Origin: Hyphomicrobium sp. CS1BSMeth3
GTDB taxonomy: Bacteria; Pseudomonadota; Alphaproteobacteria; Rhizobiales; Hyphomicrobiaceae
Reading direction: 5' to 3'
Length of the DNA: 64,000 nucleotides
Assembly: GCF_900117415.1 (NCBI RefSeq)
Contig: NZ_FPEI01000006.1
Span: 1,302,001 to 1,366,000, forward strand
Shown: piece after piece, positions 36,492 through 46,647 of the stretch
Numbering within the stretch: the stretch's first letter is position 1
Layout of the letters: each line of letters opens with the position of its first letter
Made by a program: the position numbers and the translations under genes
Notes under the pieces: model-generated
What the model was told of the DNA's origin: nothing
The model's input: the letters and a program-made list of their open reading frames with translations, nothing else
Databases searched by the model: none

Positions 36492-36603
36492 GGGCTTTTG
36501 CACTGTGTTGTGCCGGCGCTCTTCTGATCGGAGGGCGCACAAGACCACGAGCGGCGCCGGCAATCCAGCACCAATACGCGCGGAGCTATGCAGGGTTCCG
36601 AGA

Positions 36604-37563
36604 TTACGCGAGCGCGAGGTGGCGCTGCGTCGCCGCTTCACGGGCGGCAATCTCGCGGCGAATGTCCTCGGCTTCGCGTTGTGCAGCCGCCATCCCGCGC
36701 GAGATGAGCGCATCGGCAGCGTGGAAGTCGAAGAGGCCGATACCGGCGAGGCGCGGATTGATGATTGCATCCGGCGGGTCACCAGCGAGACGCGAGCGCG
36801 CGATGCGGTCCTGGACGATGTTGAAGGCGTCGACCATGACGCTCGAAATGCCGGGGCCGCTGTCGCCGCCGCCGAAGAGCTGGCGCTTGATCAGGTTGCG
36901 GGCGCCGAAGCCGTTGGCGAGCGTACGTGCGGGCGCCGGTTCCGGCTCCGGTTCGGGCAGCCGCTCGATCAGGCCACCGTCGAGCTCTGGGAACTGATTG
37001 CCGCGTCCGCAGGCATCCGAATTGAGATTGACCGCGATGACATAGCGGGCGCCGAGGGCACGGCAGACCGAGGCCGGCACGGGGTTGCAGAGCGCACCAT
37101 CCATCAGCCAGCGGTTGTTGACGCGAACGGGCTTGAAGATGCCGGGGAGCGCATAGGAGGCGCGCATCGCCTCGACGAGCGGCCCACGCGTGATCCAGGT
37201 CTCCTGCCCGGTCCCGAACTCGGTGGCGACCGCGGCGAAACGCGACTGCATTTCCTCGATCTGAAGACCCTTGAGGTGGCCTTCGAGGCGCTCCACGACC
37301 CGCTGGCCGGTGATGAGACCGGAGCCGGAGAGGTTGAAGTCCAGGTATCCGAAGATTTTGCGCTTGGTCAGATCGCGGGCAAAGCCCTCGAGCTCGTCCA
37401 GCCGGCCAGCGGCAAAACAACCACCGACCACCGCGCCGATCGACGTGCCTGCGATAATGTCCGGGACGACCCCGACCTGAGCGAGCGCCCTGAGCACACC
37501 GATGTGCGCCCAACCGCGTGCTGCGCCACCCCCAAGTGCAATGCCGACCTTACCGCGTGCCAT
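36604..37563 (-). CDS. Patatin-like phospholipase, RssA type
   Basis: 319 residues from ATG 37563 with GGGAG upstream; a GTG at 37599 would add 12 residues. Motifs are GGGAARG, GTSIG and DGA (LMDGALCNP), the DGA variant typical of the RssA/YlbK subgroup, distinct from the pair at 28608-30505. The middle holds a run of alternating Pro and Glu (LPEPEPEPAPAR), probably a linker. It is a predicted cytoplasmic lipid acyl hydrolase and is transcribed alone. Confidence 0.9.
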   Translation of the reverse strand: MARGKVGIALGGGAARGWAHIGVLRALAQVGVVPDIIAGTSIGAVVGGCFAAGRLDELEGFARDLTKRKIFGYLDFNLSGSGLITGQRVVERLEGHLKGLQIEEMQSRFAAVATEFGTGQETWITRGPLVEAMRASYALPGIFKPVRVNNRWLMDGALCNPVPASVCRALGARYVIAVNLNSDACGRGNQFPELDGGLIERLPEPEPEPAPARTLANGFGARNLIKRQLFGGGDSGPGISSVMVDAFNIVQDRIARSRLAGDPPDAIINPRLAGIGLFDFHAADALISRGMAAAQREAEDIRREIAAREAATQRHLALA

Positions 37564-37988
37564 ATTCGGACTCCCCGAGCGGCCGCCGGCAGCGGACACT
37601 CCGAGCCTCTGCTCGTGCTTCTGGTCTGCAAACCTCGTGCCGGAGGAGCTGTACTCCCCTCGGCATGGGCCGTTTCCCTATCCAGAGGCCGAGTATAGGC
37701 GAGCCGTATTAAGGTTTACCTACGGCGGCGCGGGATGCGTCGTCAGGCGGCCGGGGACCTGCCGGAGGCCGCCAGCACTTGCTTCAACAACGCAGCGAAT
37801 TGAATCGTTCCGTCGCCTGCATATGCTATCCGGCAATTGTCGTAAGCCAATCAGTAACATCACTCTATCCGCGGTCGGCTGGCCCTGACTGCCGTGGCAC
37901 ACGCGCCACGCGCGGCTCCCAGATTTCCCGGTGGCCGTACTCAGATCATCAGTCGCGTGTTACGCTTTCTCCATTCAGGAGAAAGTGG
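37564..37988. other. 425-base intergenic region without recognised gene
   Basis: Between the divergent patatin and lipoprotein genes. I find no tRNA, no credible ORF and no strong terminator. AT-richer stretches around 37700-37720 and 37790-37870 may hold promoters for the two flanking genes, but no clear -35/-10 pair stands out. Confidence 0.5.
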
Positions 37989-38450
37989 ATGAACAGGCAC
38001 CGGTCGTTGTTCTGGTTATTCGTCTCGAGCGTGTTCGGTTTGATCCTGGGTGGCTGCGCCAATAATGACGCCGCGGGCATCGAGACCGCTGCCGTACCTC
38101 CCTCGACGGCCGTGCCTGCAAACTATCGAGCGATCATAGCGCGCAACGTCCGCGCAAAGGCAGCTCCCAGCAGCATTGTCCATGCCGAGATCTCCCCGCC
38201 GGGACTTTGGGTCGGGCCGATGGGTCTGGGTACGCCGAGGCCTATCGCCTGTGTGAAATGGCGGTCGAGCGGAACGTTCGGCCAGGAGGAGCACAACATC
38301 GGCTATACGTTCGCGGATGGGCACATCGATGAAGTCATCGGGTTCAATCCGTTGACTTCGGGCGGCCTGGTGGCAGCCGCGGCGAAGCACGCCTACACGT
38401 GCGGCAAGCTTTCCTACGGACCCTTTCCCGAAGTCATGCGTGCGCGATAG
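37989..38450 (+). CDS. Predicted lipoprotein of unknown function
   Basis: 153 residues from ATG 37989 with AGGAGAAAG upstream; the frame is open to 37779 but that is not signal-like. The N-terminus is a lipoprotein signal (MNRHRSLFWLFVSSVFGLIL) with lipobox LGGC, cysteine 22 being the predicted lipidation site. The mature part contains two further Cys and no recognised family. Length and composition suggest a small envelope protein, anchored in the inner or outer membrane. Confidence 0.75.
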   Translation: MNRHRSLFWLFVSSVFGLILGGCANNDAAGIETAAVPPSTAVPANYRAIIARNVRAKAAPSSIVHAEISPPGLWVGPMGLGTPRPIACVKWRSSGTFGQEEHNIGYTFADGHIDEVIGFNPLTSGGLVAAAAKHAYTCGKLSYGPFPEVMRAR

Positions 38451-38495
38451 GAAAGCAGCGCGCGACGCCGCGATTGCACTTGTCGATTGGCGGGA

Positions 38496-39053
38496 ATGCA
38501 AAGCAAGGACGAGATCGTATCGTTCCTCGGCCAGCAGGCCAGTATCATGCGCCTGCTGACGGCGGTCGCCGCACTCAACATCAAAGATTGCTGGATCGGA
38601 GCGGGAACGATCCGCAACGCCATCTGGGATCAGTTGCACGGCTTCCCCGCGAGGCCCATCCCGGGCAGCGATGTCGATGTCGTCTTCCACGATCCGAGTG
38701 ACGTGAGCCCTGCGCGGGACCTCGAGTTGCAGAGGCGGCTGTTTGCGGACATGCCAGACGCCGCCTGGGAGGTGCACAATCAAGCCCGCATGTGGAGTAC
38801 GAACGGTGACCCTCCCTACGGGAATACGGCTGATGCCCTCCGATGCTGGCCCGAGACCGCCACGGCCATCGCGGCGCGCCTTGAGGATGGGTGCGTGGAG
38901 ATCCTCGCCCCGCACGGTCTGCAGGATCTGCTCGGGCTGATCGTTCGCCCTACGCCGGCGTTCGCCGCCAGACGCGAAGAATATTGCGCGCGCCAGGCTG
39001 CCAAGAAGTGGTGTGAGCGCTGGCCCAAGCTGCGGTTCATCACCCCATGCTAG
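38496..39053 (+). CDS. Nucleotidyltransferase-family protein (PF06042-type)
   Basis: 185 residues from ATG 38496; an in-frame TTG at 38487 is less likely. Family marks are IGAGTIRNAIWDQLHGFP and GSDVDVVFHDP, the GS...DxD nucleotidyltransferase signature of the PF06042 family. Biological role unknown. The TAG stop codon is part of the CTAG that opens the solo palindromic element immediately after the gene. Confidence 0.85.
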   Translation: MQSKDEIVSFLGQQASIMRLLTAVAALNIKDCWIGAGTIRNAIWDQLHGFPARPIPGSDVDVVFHDPSDVSPARDLELQRRLFADMPDAAWEVHNQARMWSTNGDPPYGNTADALRCWPETATAIAARLEDGCVEILAPHGLQDLLGLIVRPTPAFAARREEYCARQAAKKWCERWPKLRFITPC

Positions 39054-39125
39054 CGTGATTCAGATCGAGAAATTCGCTCGGTACCGCGCCCCGAGATCTG
39101 GCGAATTTCTCGATCATCACACTAG
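39050..39125. repeat. Solo hairpin A of the CTAG-bounded element family, copy 3 (76 bp)
   Basis: A 76-bp hairpin of the same length and arms as hairpin A of copies 1, 2 and 4 (GATCGAGAAATTCG / CGAATTTCTCGATC), with CTAG at both ends but without the spacer and hairpin B. The TCA-bearing arm is on the left here, the reverse orientation relative to the upstream gene compared with copies 1, 2 and 4. It still provides the TAG stop codon of that gene. Confidence 0.9.
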
Positions 39126-39264
39126 AGGCACACAGCTCTGCCCCCTCCCCTTTGTCCGTCGCCGATCCTGAAGAGTCGATCTTTCGGGCATTCGGTGTAC
39201 ATTCCCGGCAACATGTGGCCAGCAGCAAGCAGGCGCGGACGACACACGACGACCGGGAGGCAAA

Positions 39265-40881
39265 ATGCCAGTTGGGAAGGATGAAGGCAGCTACGACTAC
39301 GTCATCGTGGGAGCCGGCTCGGCGGGCTGCGTACTCGCCAACAGGCTGAGCGAGCAGGCGGGCGTGACGGTCGCGCTGCTGGAGGCCGGCGGCAAAGACA
39401 CCAACCCCTGGATCCACATTCCCGGCGGCTATTTCCGCACGATGTACAATCCCGACATCACCTGGCAGTACGCGGCAGGCCCCGAGCCTCATCTCGGCGG
39501 CCGCTACGTCCCCTGGCCGCGCGGACGCGTCCTCGGCGGCTCGAGCGCGATCAACGGGCTGCTCTACGTACGCGGTCAGGCGCGCGACTACGACGTATGG
39601 CGCCAGCTCGGCAATGTCGGCTGGTCCTTCGCGGACGTGCTGCCGTACTTCAAGAAGGCGGAGGGCCAGGAGCGCGGCGAAAGCGAGCTGCACGGCGCCA
39701 GCGGCCCCCTCTCGGTCACGGACGTGCACGTCGACAATCCGCTGTGCTCCGCGTTCGTCGCGGCCTGTATCGAGGCGGGCATCCCCCCGACGGACGACTT
39801 CAACGGCGCCTCGCAGGAGGGTGCCGGCTACTACCAGGCCACCATCCGCAATGGCAGGCGCGGTTCGACGGCGGTCACCTATCTCAAGGACGCTGCGGGG
39901 CGCCCCAACCTGCGCGTCATCACGCACGCCGAGGTCGAGGCCATCGCGCTCGACGACAAGCGCGCCTCGGGCGTGCGCTACTCGGTCGGTGGCGAGAAGC
40001 GGTTCATCAAGGCGCGACGCGAAGTGCTGCTGGCAGCAGGCGCCATCGGCAGCCCGCAGATCCTCGAACTCTCGGGGATCGGTCAGGGCGAGGTGCTGAA
40101 GAAGGCGGGCGTCGAGGTTCGCCATGAGCTCAAGGGCGTCGGCGAGAACCTGCAGGATCACTATCAGGTGCGGACCGTCTACGAGGTCACGCTGCCTTAC
40201 AGTCTCAATGCCGTGTGGCACAGCCCCATGCTGCAGTTCAAGACGGGCCTGCAGTACGCCTTCAATCGGCAGGGTATCCTCGCGACGGGCGCGGCCGTGG
40301 CGGGCGTCTTTGCGAAATCATCGCCCGAGCTCGACGAGCCCGACATCCAGTTTCACTTCATACCGTTCTCAGCCGACGCACCGGGCAAGGGCTTGCACAA
40401 GTATCCCGGCGTGTCCTCGACGATCTGCGTGCTGAGGCCCGACAGCCGCGGGCACCAGCACATCGTCTCGTCCGATCCGAAGGAGAAGCCCTCGATCATC
40501 GCGAACTATCTTGCTGCTGAAAGCGACCGCCGCGTCACGCTCGCCGGTCTGAAGCTCGCCCGGCGCATTGCCGAGCAGCCCTCGTTCAAGCCCCTCATCA
40601 AGACCGAGACCATCCCCGGATTGCAGTGCCAGAGCGATGAAGAGTTCATGCAGTTCGCCATGGAGCGCGGCACCACGGTCTTTCACCCGTGCGGCACGTG
40701 CAAGATGGGGAGCGACCCGATGGCTGTCGTGGATACGCGGCTGCGCGTGCACGGCATTGGCGGGCTCAGGGTGATCGATGCCTCGATCATGCCGAACCTG
40801 ATCTCGGGCAATACGAACGCGCCGACGATCATGATCGCGGAGAAAGCGGCCGACATGATCAAGGTCGACGCGCGCGCCTGA
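39265..40881 (+). CDS. GMC-family oxidoreductase (choline dehydrogenase-like)
   Basis: 538 residues with GGGAGG before the ATG. The FAD-binding site [17 protein letters not shown] opens the protein; the GMC signatures [18 protein letters not shown] and [16 protein letters not shown] follow, and the C-terminal catalytic region [18 protein letters not shown] carries the active-site His. It oxidises primary or secondary alcohols to aldehydes or ketones. The substrate is unknown. It has a paralogue at 45013. It is convergent with nuoC, 43 bases away. Confidence 0.93.
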   Translation: MPVGKDEGSYDYVIVGAGSAGCVLANRLSEQAGVTVALLEAGGKDTNPWIHIPGGYFRTMYNPDITWQYAAGPEPHLGGRYVPWPRGRVLGGSSAINGLLYVRGQARDYDVWRQLGNVGWSFADVLPYFKKAEGQERGESELHGASGPLSVTDVHVDNPLCSAFVAACIEAGIPPTDDFNGASQEGAGYYQATIRNGRRGSTAVTYLKDAAGRPNLRVITHAEVEAIALDDKRASGVRYSVGGEKRFIKARREVLLAAGAIGSPQILELSGIGQGEVLKKAGVEVRHELKGVGENLQDHYQVRTVYEVTLPYSLNAVWHSPMLQFKTGLQYAFNRQGILATGAAVAGVFAKSSPELDEPDIQFHFIPFSADAPGKGLHKYPGVSSTICVLRPDSRGHQHIVSSDPKEKPSIIANYLAAESDRRVTLAGLKLARRIAEQPSFKPLIKTETIPGLQCQSDEEFMQFAMERGTTVFHPCGTCKMGSDPMAVVDTRLRVHGIGGLRVIDASIMPNLISGNTNAPTIMIAEKAADMIKVDARA

Positions 40882-40924
40882 CAAGTGGGCGCGGTGCTGC
40901 AGCCGCTCGGCAAAAGCCGCGGGA

Positions 40925-41569
40925 TCAGTTCTTCGCCGGAGGCGGCGGCGCGGGCGGCGGGGCTGCCGCCTTCTCGTCACCGGGGAGGACGTAGTCGACG
41001 CCTTCCCAGGGGCTCTCGAAGTCGAAGTTGCGAAATTCCTGCGTGAGCCGTACGCGGTCGTAGACGACGCGCTTCAGCTCGTCGTCGTAGCGCACCTCGA
41101 CATAGCCCGTGAGGGGGAAGTCCTTCCTCAGGGGATAGCCTTCGAAGCCGTAGTCGGTCAGAAGCCGGCGGAGGTCCGGGTGCCCCGAGAAGGGCATCCC
41201 GTACATGTCATAGGCCTCGCGCTCATACCAGTTGGCGGCAGGAAAGACGTTGACGACGCTCGGGACGGGCGTTGTCTCGTCGGTCTCGAGCGTGACGCGG
41301 ATCCGCTGGTTCTGGCGCACCGAAAGCAGGTGGTACACGACATCGAAACGCCGCTCGCGCGCGGGATAATCGACGCCGCAGATGTCAATGAGCACCTCGA
41401 ACTGGCAACGCCCATTGTCGCGGAGGTACGTCAGCACAGGCACGATCTGCTCGCGCGGCACGACCAGCGTGAGCTCGCTGTAGGCGATGCGCACGTCGCG
41501 CAGCCTGTCGCCGAGCCCGGCAGCAATATGCTCCTTGAGATCCTCAAGGCTCTCGATGGTCGTCTGCAT
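40925..41569 (-). CDS. nuoC: NADH-quinone oxidoreductase subunit C
   Basis: 214 residues from ATG 41569. NuoC is the 30-kDa subunit in the peripheral arm of complex I. The family signature [18 protein letters not shown] and the [18 protein letters not shown] segment are intact. Beyond the usual end it has a low-complexity tail ([15 protein letters not shown]). It is last in a leftward nuoA-nuoB-nuoC cluster; nuoD does not follow, because the next gene is a convergent GMC oxidoreductase. Confidence 0.96.
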   Translation of the reverse strand: MQTTIESLEDLKEHIAAGLGDRLRDVRIAYSELTLVVPREQIVPVLTYLRDNGRCQFEVLIDICGVDYPARERRFDVVYHLLSVRQNQRIRVTLETDETTPVPSVVNVFPAANWYEREAYDMYGMPFSGHPDLRRLLTDYGFEGYPLRKDFPLTGYVEVRYDDELKRVVYDRVRLTQEFRNFDFESPWEGVDYVLPGDEKAAAPPPAPPPPAKN

Positions 41570-41585
41570 GGTGCTCCGCCCGCGC

Positions 41586-42152
41586 CTAGCGCTCGATGGT
41601 GCCGGTTCGCCGGATCTTCTTCTGCAAAAGCAGAATACCGTACACGAGTGCTTCCGCCGTCGGCGGGCAACCTGGCACGTAGATATCGACCGGCACGATG
41701 CGGTCGCAGCCGCGCACAACAGCGTAACTGTAGTGGTAGTAACCGCCACCGTTGGCGCACGAGCCCATGGAGATCACGTAGCGCGGCTCGGGCATCTGGT
41801 CATAGACCTTGCGCAGCGCCGGCGCCATCTTGTTGGTGAGCGTGCCGGCGACGATCATAACGTCCGACTGGCGGGGCGAAGCGCGCGGCGCGAAGCCGAA
41901 CCGCTCGACATCGTAGCGCGGCATGGACGCCTGCATCATCTCGACCGCGCAGCAGGCGAGGCCGAACGTCATCCACATGAGCGAGCCGGTGCGCGCCCAG
42001 TTGATGAGATCGTCGGTCGTAGTGACGAGGAAGCCCTTGTCGGCGAGCTCGTTCGAAAGCTCGGTGAAACCGCGGTCGCCGGGCTTCACGATGCCACCGG
42101 CGCCCTCGCGCGGCTTGTCGAAGACAGGAACTGGCGGCACGATCAATCCCAT
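41586..42152 (-). CDS. nuoB: NADH-quinone oxidoreductase subunit B
   Basis: 188 residues from ATG 42152, overlapping the nuoA stop by ten bases. NuoB carries the N2 iron-sulfur cluster that passes electrons to quinone. The cluster ligands are seen in [10 protein letters not shown] (tandem Cys), [11 protein letters not shown] and [11 protein letters not shown]. Upstream codons of the same frame belong to the nuoA overlap and are not used. It lies between nuoA and nuoC, 16 bases from the latter. Confidence 0.97.
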   Translation of the reverse strand: MGLIVPPVPVFDKPREGAGGIVKPGDRGFTELSNELADKGFLVTTTDDLINWARTGSLMWMTFGLACCAVEMMQASMPRYDVERFGFAPRASPRQSDVMIVAGTLTNKMAPALRKVYDQMPEPRYVISMGSCANGGGYYHYSYAVVRGCDRIVPVDIYVPGCPPTAEALVYGILLLQKKIRRTGTIER

Positions 42153-42508
42153 TCGAGCGCTCCTTTGCGCCACTCGTAGATGAAGCCGATGGTGAGCACG
42201 CCGAGGAAGATCATCATCGACCAGAAGCCGAAGGCGCCCACTTCCTTGAAGGCGACGGCCCAGGGAAAGAGGAAGGCCACCTCGAGATCGAAGATGATGA
42301 ACAGGATGGCGACAAGGTAGAAGCGCACGTCGAATTTCATGCGCGCGTCGTCGAAGGCATTGAAGCCGCACTCGTAGGCCGAGACCTTCTCGGGATCTGG
42401 ATTGCGGACGGCGACCAGGAACGGCGCGATCATCAGCGCCAATCCGATCACGAGCGCGACACCGATGAAGATGGCGATCGGCAGATAGGTCATCAGCAAT
42501 TCAGGCAT
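42143..42508 (-). CDS. nuoA: NADH-quinone oxidoreductase subunit A
   Basis: 121 residues with three membrane helices, the usual NuoA size. The conserved loop [20 protein letters not shown] and [20 protein letters not shown] are typical. It is the first gene of the nuoABC cluster; its promoter should lie in the 42509-42710 gap, which contains no gene. Confidence 0.97.
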   Translation of the reverse strand: MPELLMTYLPIAIFIGVALVIGLALMIAPFLVAVRNPDPEKVSAYECGFNAFDDARMKFDVRFYLVAILFIIFDLEVAFLFPWAVAFKEVGAFGFWSMMIFLGVLTIGFIYEWRKGALEWD

Positions 42509-42710
42509 CGGTTCGTCCCGGGTGGCTGACGTCAGGCGCTTGGAGCGAGGTTGAATTCGGAATCATACCCGCTAGACCAGCATCATTTTGGGGTGTTAGC
42601 GCAGCCCGCAGGCCGGCGCAAGGGGCGAGCCTAGCCCCCGAACGCGTTTGGGTGCGGCATTCCAGGTATCCCTGGATTTAGCAGCGCAATTACAGGTCTT
42701 CAGGCGTGAG

Positions 42711-42740
42711 AAAGGGCCGCTTTGCGGGCGGCCCTTCCTA
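42711..42740 (-). terminator. Intrinsic terminator of the porin gene
   Basis: Perfect 8-bp stem AGGGCCGC (42713-42720) / GCGGCCCT (42728-42735) with a 7-base loop, followed on the minus strand by TTTCTC. It lies 26 bases beyond the porin stop. The hairpin is clear, the T-tract short. Confidence 0.75.
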
Positions 42741-42766
42741 TTCTGTGCGTCTCGATCTTGTTCAGA

Positions 42767-44179
42767 TCAGAAGCGGATGCGGGTACCAGCCGTAAACATG
42801 TGGAGGTCTTCCGCACCGCCGACGCCAGCGCGATTGAACGCCGCTGCATCGAGCGAGTAGGTCTTGTAGGCCAGCCAGAACTCCATCGCGGCTGCATCGA
42901 CGTTCTGGACGATGCCAACACCCCAATGGGTGACCTTGTCGCCAGACAGACCAACCGCTGTGCTATTGCCGGCACCCAGAGGGCCGACGACAGTGGTGAC
43001 GCCGGTATCCTGGCTCGTGCCCTTCCACTCGCTGTACTCGCCGTACGCCACCGTGTCGCCGATCCCGAAGAAGTTCCGCGCAACACCGCCCGAGAGATAG
43101 AAGAAGCTCGCGCTGAAATCGCGCGCACCGGCAAAGCCGCCACTGATGCTAGCCTGGGTGTTCTCATAGTCGCGCTCACCGAACGCACCCGTGAAGAACA
43201 GGCCCGTCGGCATGTGGCGGACGGAGAGGGCACCAACGAGCTGACGGAGCTCCTTGTCGCAGTTTGCCGTGCACACGATCGTCCCAGCACCCACGCCAGT
43301 CGTCGGCATCGAGTTTTCGCCAGTCGGGTTATTGTACTCCGAGCGCACGCTGTAGCCGAGGCCAGCGGCGATGCGGATGCCGTTGAACTCACCCGCGTAG
43401 CGCAGCGCCACATCCCAGTAGTTGTCCTCACCGAACGAGGCGCCGAGCGTGAAGCCGGCGATCGTCGGCGTACGATACGAGATGTGATCGAGGCGCTCGT
43501 TCAGCCAGTCACCCGAGCCGCCCTGGAAGTACGTGCCCCAGGTCGCGCTGGAGTAGAGGCCGTTGCCCTGAGCGATACGCATGCTCGAGTTGTGCAGGCG
43601 CACGTCGTTCGACGCTGCCATGCCCTTGCCGGACAGGTCGATCAGGATGATGTTGTTGGCTTCCGAGCCACCGAAGCCCATTTGCACGCGGCCGAGGCGT
43701 GCGTGCTCGACGTAGGCCCAGTGCTGACGCAGGTTGGCGCTCGTCGCGCCACCGTCGTCACCGAAGCCGCTGCCAACCGTATTCGACGGCCCGGTGCCGT
43801 TCATCTGGTTCTGGCTGGCCGAGCTGCTGCCGAAGGCCTCGAACTCGTACATGAAGCCGGCGGTGATCTCGGGCGAGATCTTGGCCGAGCCCGTGATGCG
43901 CCAGCGCGAGTTCGACGAGGTCGGACCCGAGATGTAGACGTCCTTGCTGACGCCGTCGTCCCAGAACAGCAGCTGCTGCGAGATCTGGCCCGAGATGGTC
44001 ACCGAGACCTTGCGCGTGCCTTTGCGTACCGTCGTCGCCTCGAGTTCGGCGACCCGCTCTTCGAGGTCGGCGCAGCAATCACCACCGAGATCGGCAGCCG
44101 ACGCTGAGCTAACGCCATACAGACCAGCGGCAGCGACGATCGCCAGCGCGCTAGCTGATTTCAACAGTCCCCCATACAT
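42767..44179 (-). CDS. Rhizobial-type porin
   Basis: 470 residues with GGGAG before the ATG. A signal peptide (residues 1-28, ending VSSASA-ADLGG) is followed by a short Cys- and Glu-rich segment (CCADLEERVAELE), a coiled-coil-like neck typical of alphaproteobacterial porins, and then a beta-barrel starting VSVTISGQISQQLLFWDDG and ending with F (TRIRF). It is probably an abundant general porin. It has its own terminator and a long upstream region; transcription runs leftward toward nuoA but is probably independent. Confidence 0.9.
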   Translation of the reverse strand: MYGGLLKSASALAIVAAAGLYGVSSASAADLGGDCCADLEERVAELEATTVRKGTRKVSVTISGQISQQLLFWDDGVSKDVYISGPTSSNSRWRITGSAKISPEITAGFMYEFEAFGSSSASQNQMNGTGPSNTVGSGFGDDGGATSANLRQHWAYVEHARLGRVQMGFGGSEANNIILIDLSGKGMAASNDVRLHNSSMRIAQGNGLYSSATWGTYFQGGSGDWLNERLDHISYRTPTIAGFTLGASFGEDNYWDVALRYAGEFNGIRIAAGLGYSVRSEYNNPTGENSMPTTGVGAGTIVCTANCDKELRQLVGALSVRHMPTGLFFTGAFGERDYENTQASISGGFAGARDFSASFFYLSGGVARNFFGIGDTVAYGEYSEWKGTSQDTGVTTVVGPLGAGNSTAVGLSGDKVTHWGVGIVQNVDAAAMEFWLAYKTYSLDAAAFNRAGVGGAEDLHMFTAGTRIRF

Positions 44180-45012
44180 ATGACACCACTCCCATTTCGC
44201 TAACGCTACTCTACGTCACTATGACGCGAGAAACCGCCCCTGGCCGATCAAGCCCTTCGACTGCCACTGATACGGCCATCGACCCCTTGCCGGTCACCAA
44301 GGATTAACGCAGGGCCTAACGGGCGGTAAACAGTTAATGCCCAGACATCGGCCGTTTCAAAGGGCTCAGTGGCGAATCAGGCACATACACGCATAGCGTG
44401 CAATGTGCGATCGGCTTCAATTAAGTAAATATTCCTTTTATTCCAGAATATTATGCATTTGAGCTTAGAATGAATGATCGATCGCGAGAAGTAGCAATTT
44501 CCCTTCGCACACCAGCATTTCTTGGCCTGCGCTGCACAATCCGAGCAAGTTTCCCCACCGGTCCTTGCCCGACGGCTCTCGAGAGCGTCTCCGACGGCCG
44601 AGAGGACAGCCCGCCCCGAGGTCCGCTCGCTGCGGCGGATCTGGGTAAAACCACCATAAACAGGGCATTTCTTCGACATTACGGCGGACTTGTCGGGGCG
44701 TTCACGGGACGACGCCGATCGCCTGTCCGATACCGCGCCCGCGCGCTGTTCGCTGCTATCTCCACGGTGCCGGAAAACCCCCTGATGCAAGCGCGCCACG
44801 ATGACGTTGCGAGAGCGACACGACGATCCGTACAATTACAGGTTGCTTACTGATTTATTACAATCTAAGATTGCATAATCATCACTTCTCACCCGCCCCG
44901 CCGTCGCGTCATGCCTGCCCCGCGGAGGCGCCAGACCCGTCGTCGCCAATCTTGACGAGCCCGCCTCCGCTCGTGCACCTGCACGGGGGCCCGGCAGGCG
45001 GAGGGACAAAGC
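44180..45012. other. About 830-base intergenic region, no confident gene
   Basis: Lies between the divergent porin and GMC genes. Two overlapping ORFs on opposite strands (44377-44835 minus, 44470-44853 plus) have no recognisable family or ribosome site and are probably chance ORFs. The stretch at 44410-44480 is unusually AT-rich for this genome and may hold the upstream regulatory region of the porin. Confidence 0.5.
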
Positions 45013-46647
45013 TTGGAGACGTTCGACTACATCATCGTCGGCGCCGGTTCGGCCGGCTCGGTGCTCGCCAACCGGCTGAGCGAGGACCAGGGATGCCGCG
45101 TCGCCGTGCTCGAGGCCGGCCCCACGGACTGGCATCCCTACATCCATATCCCCGCAGGTTTCATCAAGACCTTCTACGATAAGCGGGTGAATTGGCTCTA
45201 TGACATGGAGCCGAGCGCGTGGACGGGCGGCCGCCGGATCCTCGCCCCGCGCGGCAAGACGCTCGGCGGCTCGAGCTCGATCAACGGGCACGTCTACAAC
45301 CGCGGCCAGCGCGGTGACTTCGACACCTGGGCGCAGTACGGCAATCGCGGCTGGGGCTATGCCGATGTACTCCCCTACTTCAAGCGCCTCGAGCGCCGTA
45401 TCGGCGACGGCGACGACACGTACCGCGGCCGTGATGGCGCGCTGACCGTCACGGACATCGACTACCATCACCCGCTCTGCGAGGCCTTCATTCAGGGCTG
45501 TGTGGAGGCCGGAATCCCGCGCAATCCCGACTACAACGGTCGCATCCAGGAAGGCGTCTCCTACGCCCAGCGCACGATCTACAAAGGTCGGCGCATGAGC
45601 GCGGCCCGCGCATTCCTGCACCCAGCCATGAAGCGGCCGAACCTCGATGTGCGCACGGGCGTTCATGTGACGAGCATCGACTTCGACGGCCGGCGCGCAA
45701 CCGGCATCACCTATCGCAAGGGCGGCCGCAACGGCGCTCGCCACACGCTGAAAGCCAGCCGCGAAGTCATCCTGTGCGGCGGCTCGTACAATTCGCCGCA
45801 GCTCCTGCAGATTTCCGGCATTGGACCGCCGGAGGTGCTCGGCAGCCTGGGCATCCAAGTGCGCCACGCGCTCGCTGGCGTCGGCGAGAATCTCAAGGAT
45901 CACTACGCGCCGCGCTTTGCCGCCCGCGTGAAGAACATCGAGACGATCAACGAGCGTACGCGCGGCCTCAAGCTCGCGACCGAGGTCGCCAAATGGGCCT
46001 TCCAGCGCAAGGGCATTCTCGCGCTGAGCCCGACGCTCGTTTATGCCTTCTGGCACTCCGGGGAGACGGCCGAGAGCTCCGACGTCCAGCTCACGTTCAC
46101 GCCGGCGAGCTACATGGAAGGCGTACAGGGCCAGCTCGAGCGCGAGCCGGGTATGACGGTGGCCTCCTGGCAGCAGCGCCCGGAAAGCCGCGGCACGGTT
46201 CGCGCGCGCTCCGCCGATCCCTTCGACGCCCCGATCATCAATCCGAACTACCTCGCCGAGGAGATCGACCGTCGCGTTCTGCTCGGCGCCATGAAGCTCG
46301 CGCGGCGCCTGCTGCAGAGCCGGCCGCTCGCACCCTACTTCGAGCGCGAGGATTTCCCGGGCCCGAGCGTCCAGAGCGACGACGAACTGCTCGGCGCCGC
46401 CAAGGAGCGCGGCACGACGACCTTCCATCCGGCCGGCACGTGCCGCATGGGACCGGCGAATGACCCGCTCGCCGTCGTCGACGACCAGCTCCGCGTCCGC
46501 GGCCTCGAAGGCCTGCGCGTCGTCGATGCCTCGATCATGCCGACCATGCTGTCCGCCAACCTCAATGCCGCGACCATGATGCTTGCCGACAAGGCATCCG
46601 ATCTCATTCGTGGCAAGACAGCGCCGGAAGCGATCGTGGTGGCTTAG
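45013..46647 (+). CDS. GMC-family oxidoreductase, second copy
   Basis: 544 residues from TTG 45013 with GAGGGAC upstream. Motifs are [18 protein letters not shown] (FAD), GKTLGGSSSINGHVYNRG and CGGSYNSPQLLQISGIG, and a C-terminal TFHPAGTCRMGPANDPLAVV with the catalytic His. A paralogue of the gene at 39265. It probably oxidises an alcohol; substrate unknown. Its stop overlaps the convergent YcjF-like gene by four bases. Confidence 0.92.
   Translation: METFDYIIVGAGSAGSVLANRLSEDQGCRVAVLEAGPTDWHPYIHIPAGFIKTFYDKRVNWLYDMEPSAWTGGRRILAPRGKTLGGSSSINGHVYNRGQRGDFDTWAQYGNRGWGYADVLPYFKRLERRIGDGDDTYRGRDGALTVTDIDYHHPLCEAFIQGCVEAGIPRNPDYNGRIQEGVSYAQRTIYKGRRMSAARAFLHPAMKRPNLDVRTGVHVTSIDFDGRRATGITYRKGGRNGARHTLKASREVILCGGSYNSPQLLQISGIGPPEVLGSLGIQVRHALAGVGENLKDHYAPRFAARVKNIETINERTRGLKLATEVAKWAFQRKGILALSPTLVYAFWHSGETAESSDVQLTFTPASYMEGVQGQLEREPGMTVASWQQRPESRGTVRARSADPFDAPIINPNYLAEEIDRRVLLGAMKLARRLLQSRPLAPYFEREDFPGPSVQSDDELLGAAKERGTTTFHPAGTCRMGPANDPLAVVDDQLRVRGLEGLRVVDASIMPTMLSANLNAATMMLADKASDLIRGKTAPEAIVVA

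Noticed and set aside
44377-44853. Two opposing ORFs of 152 and 127 codons in the porin upstream region
   Set aside because: They overlap each other, have no recognisable family, no clear ribosome site and mixed composition. One could be real, but I cannot support it.
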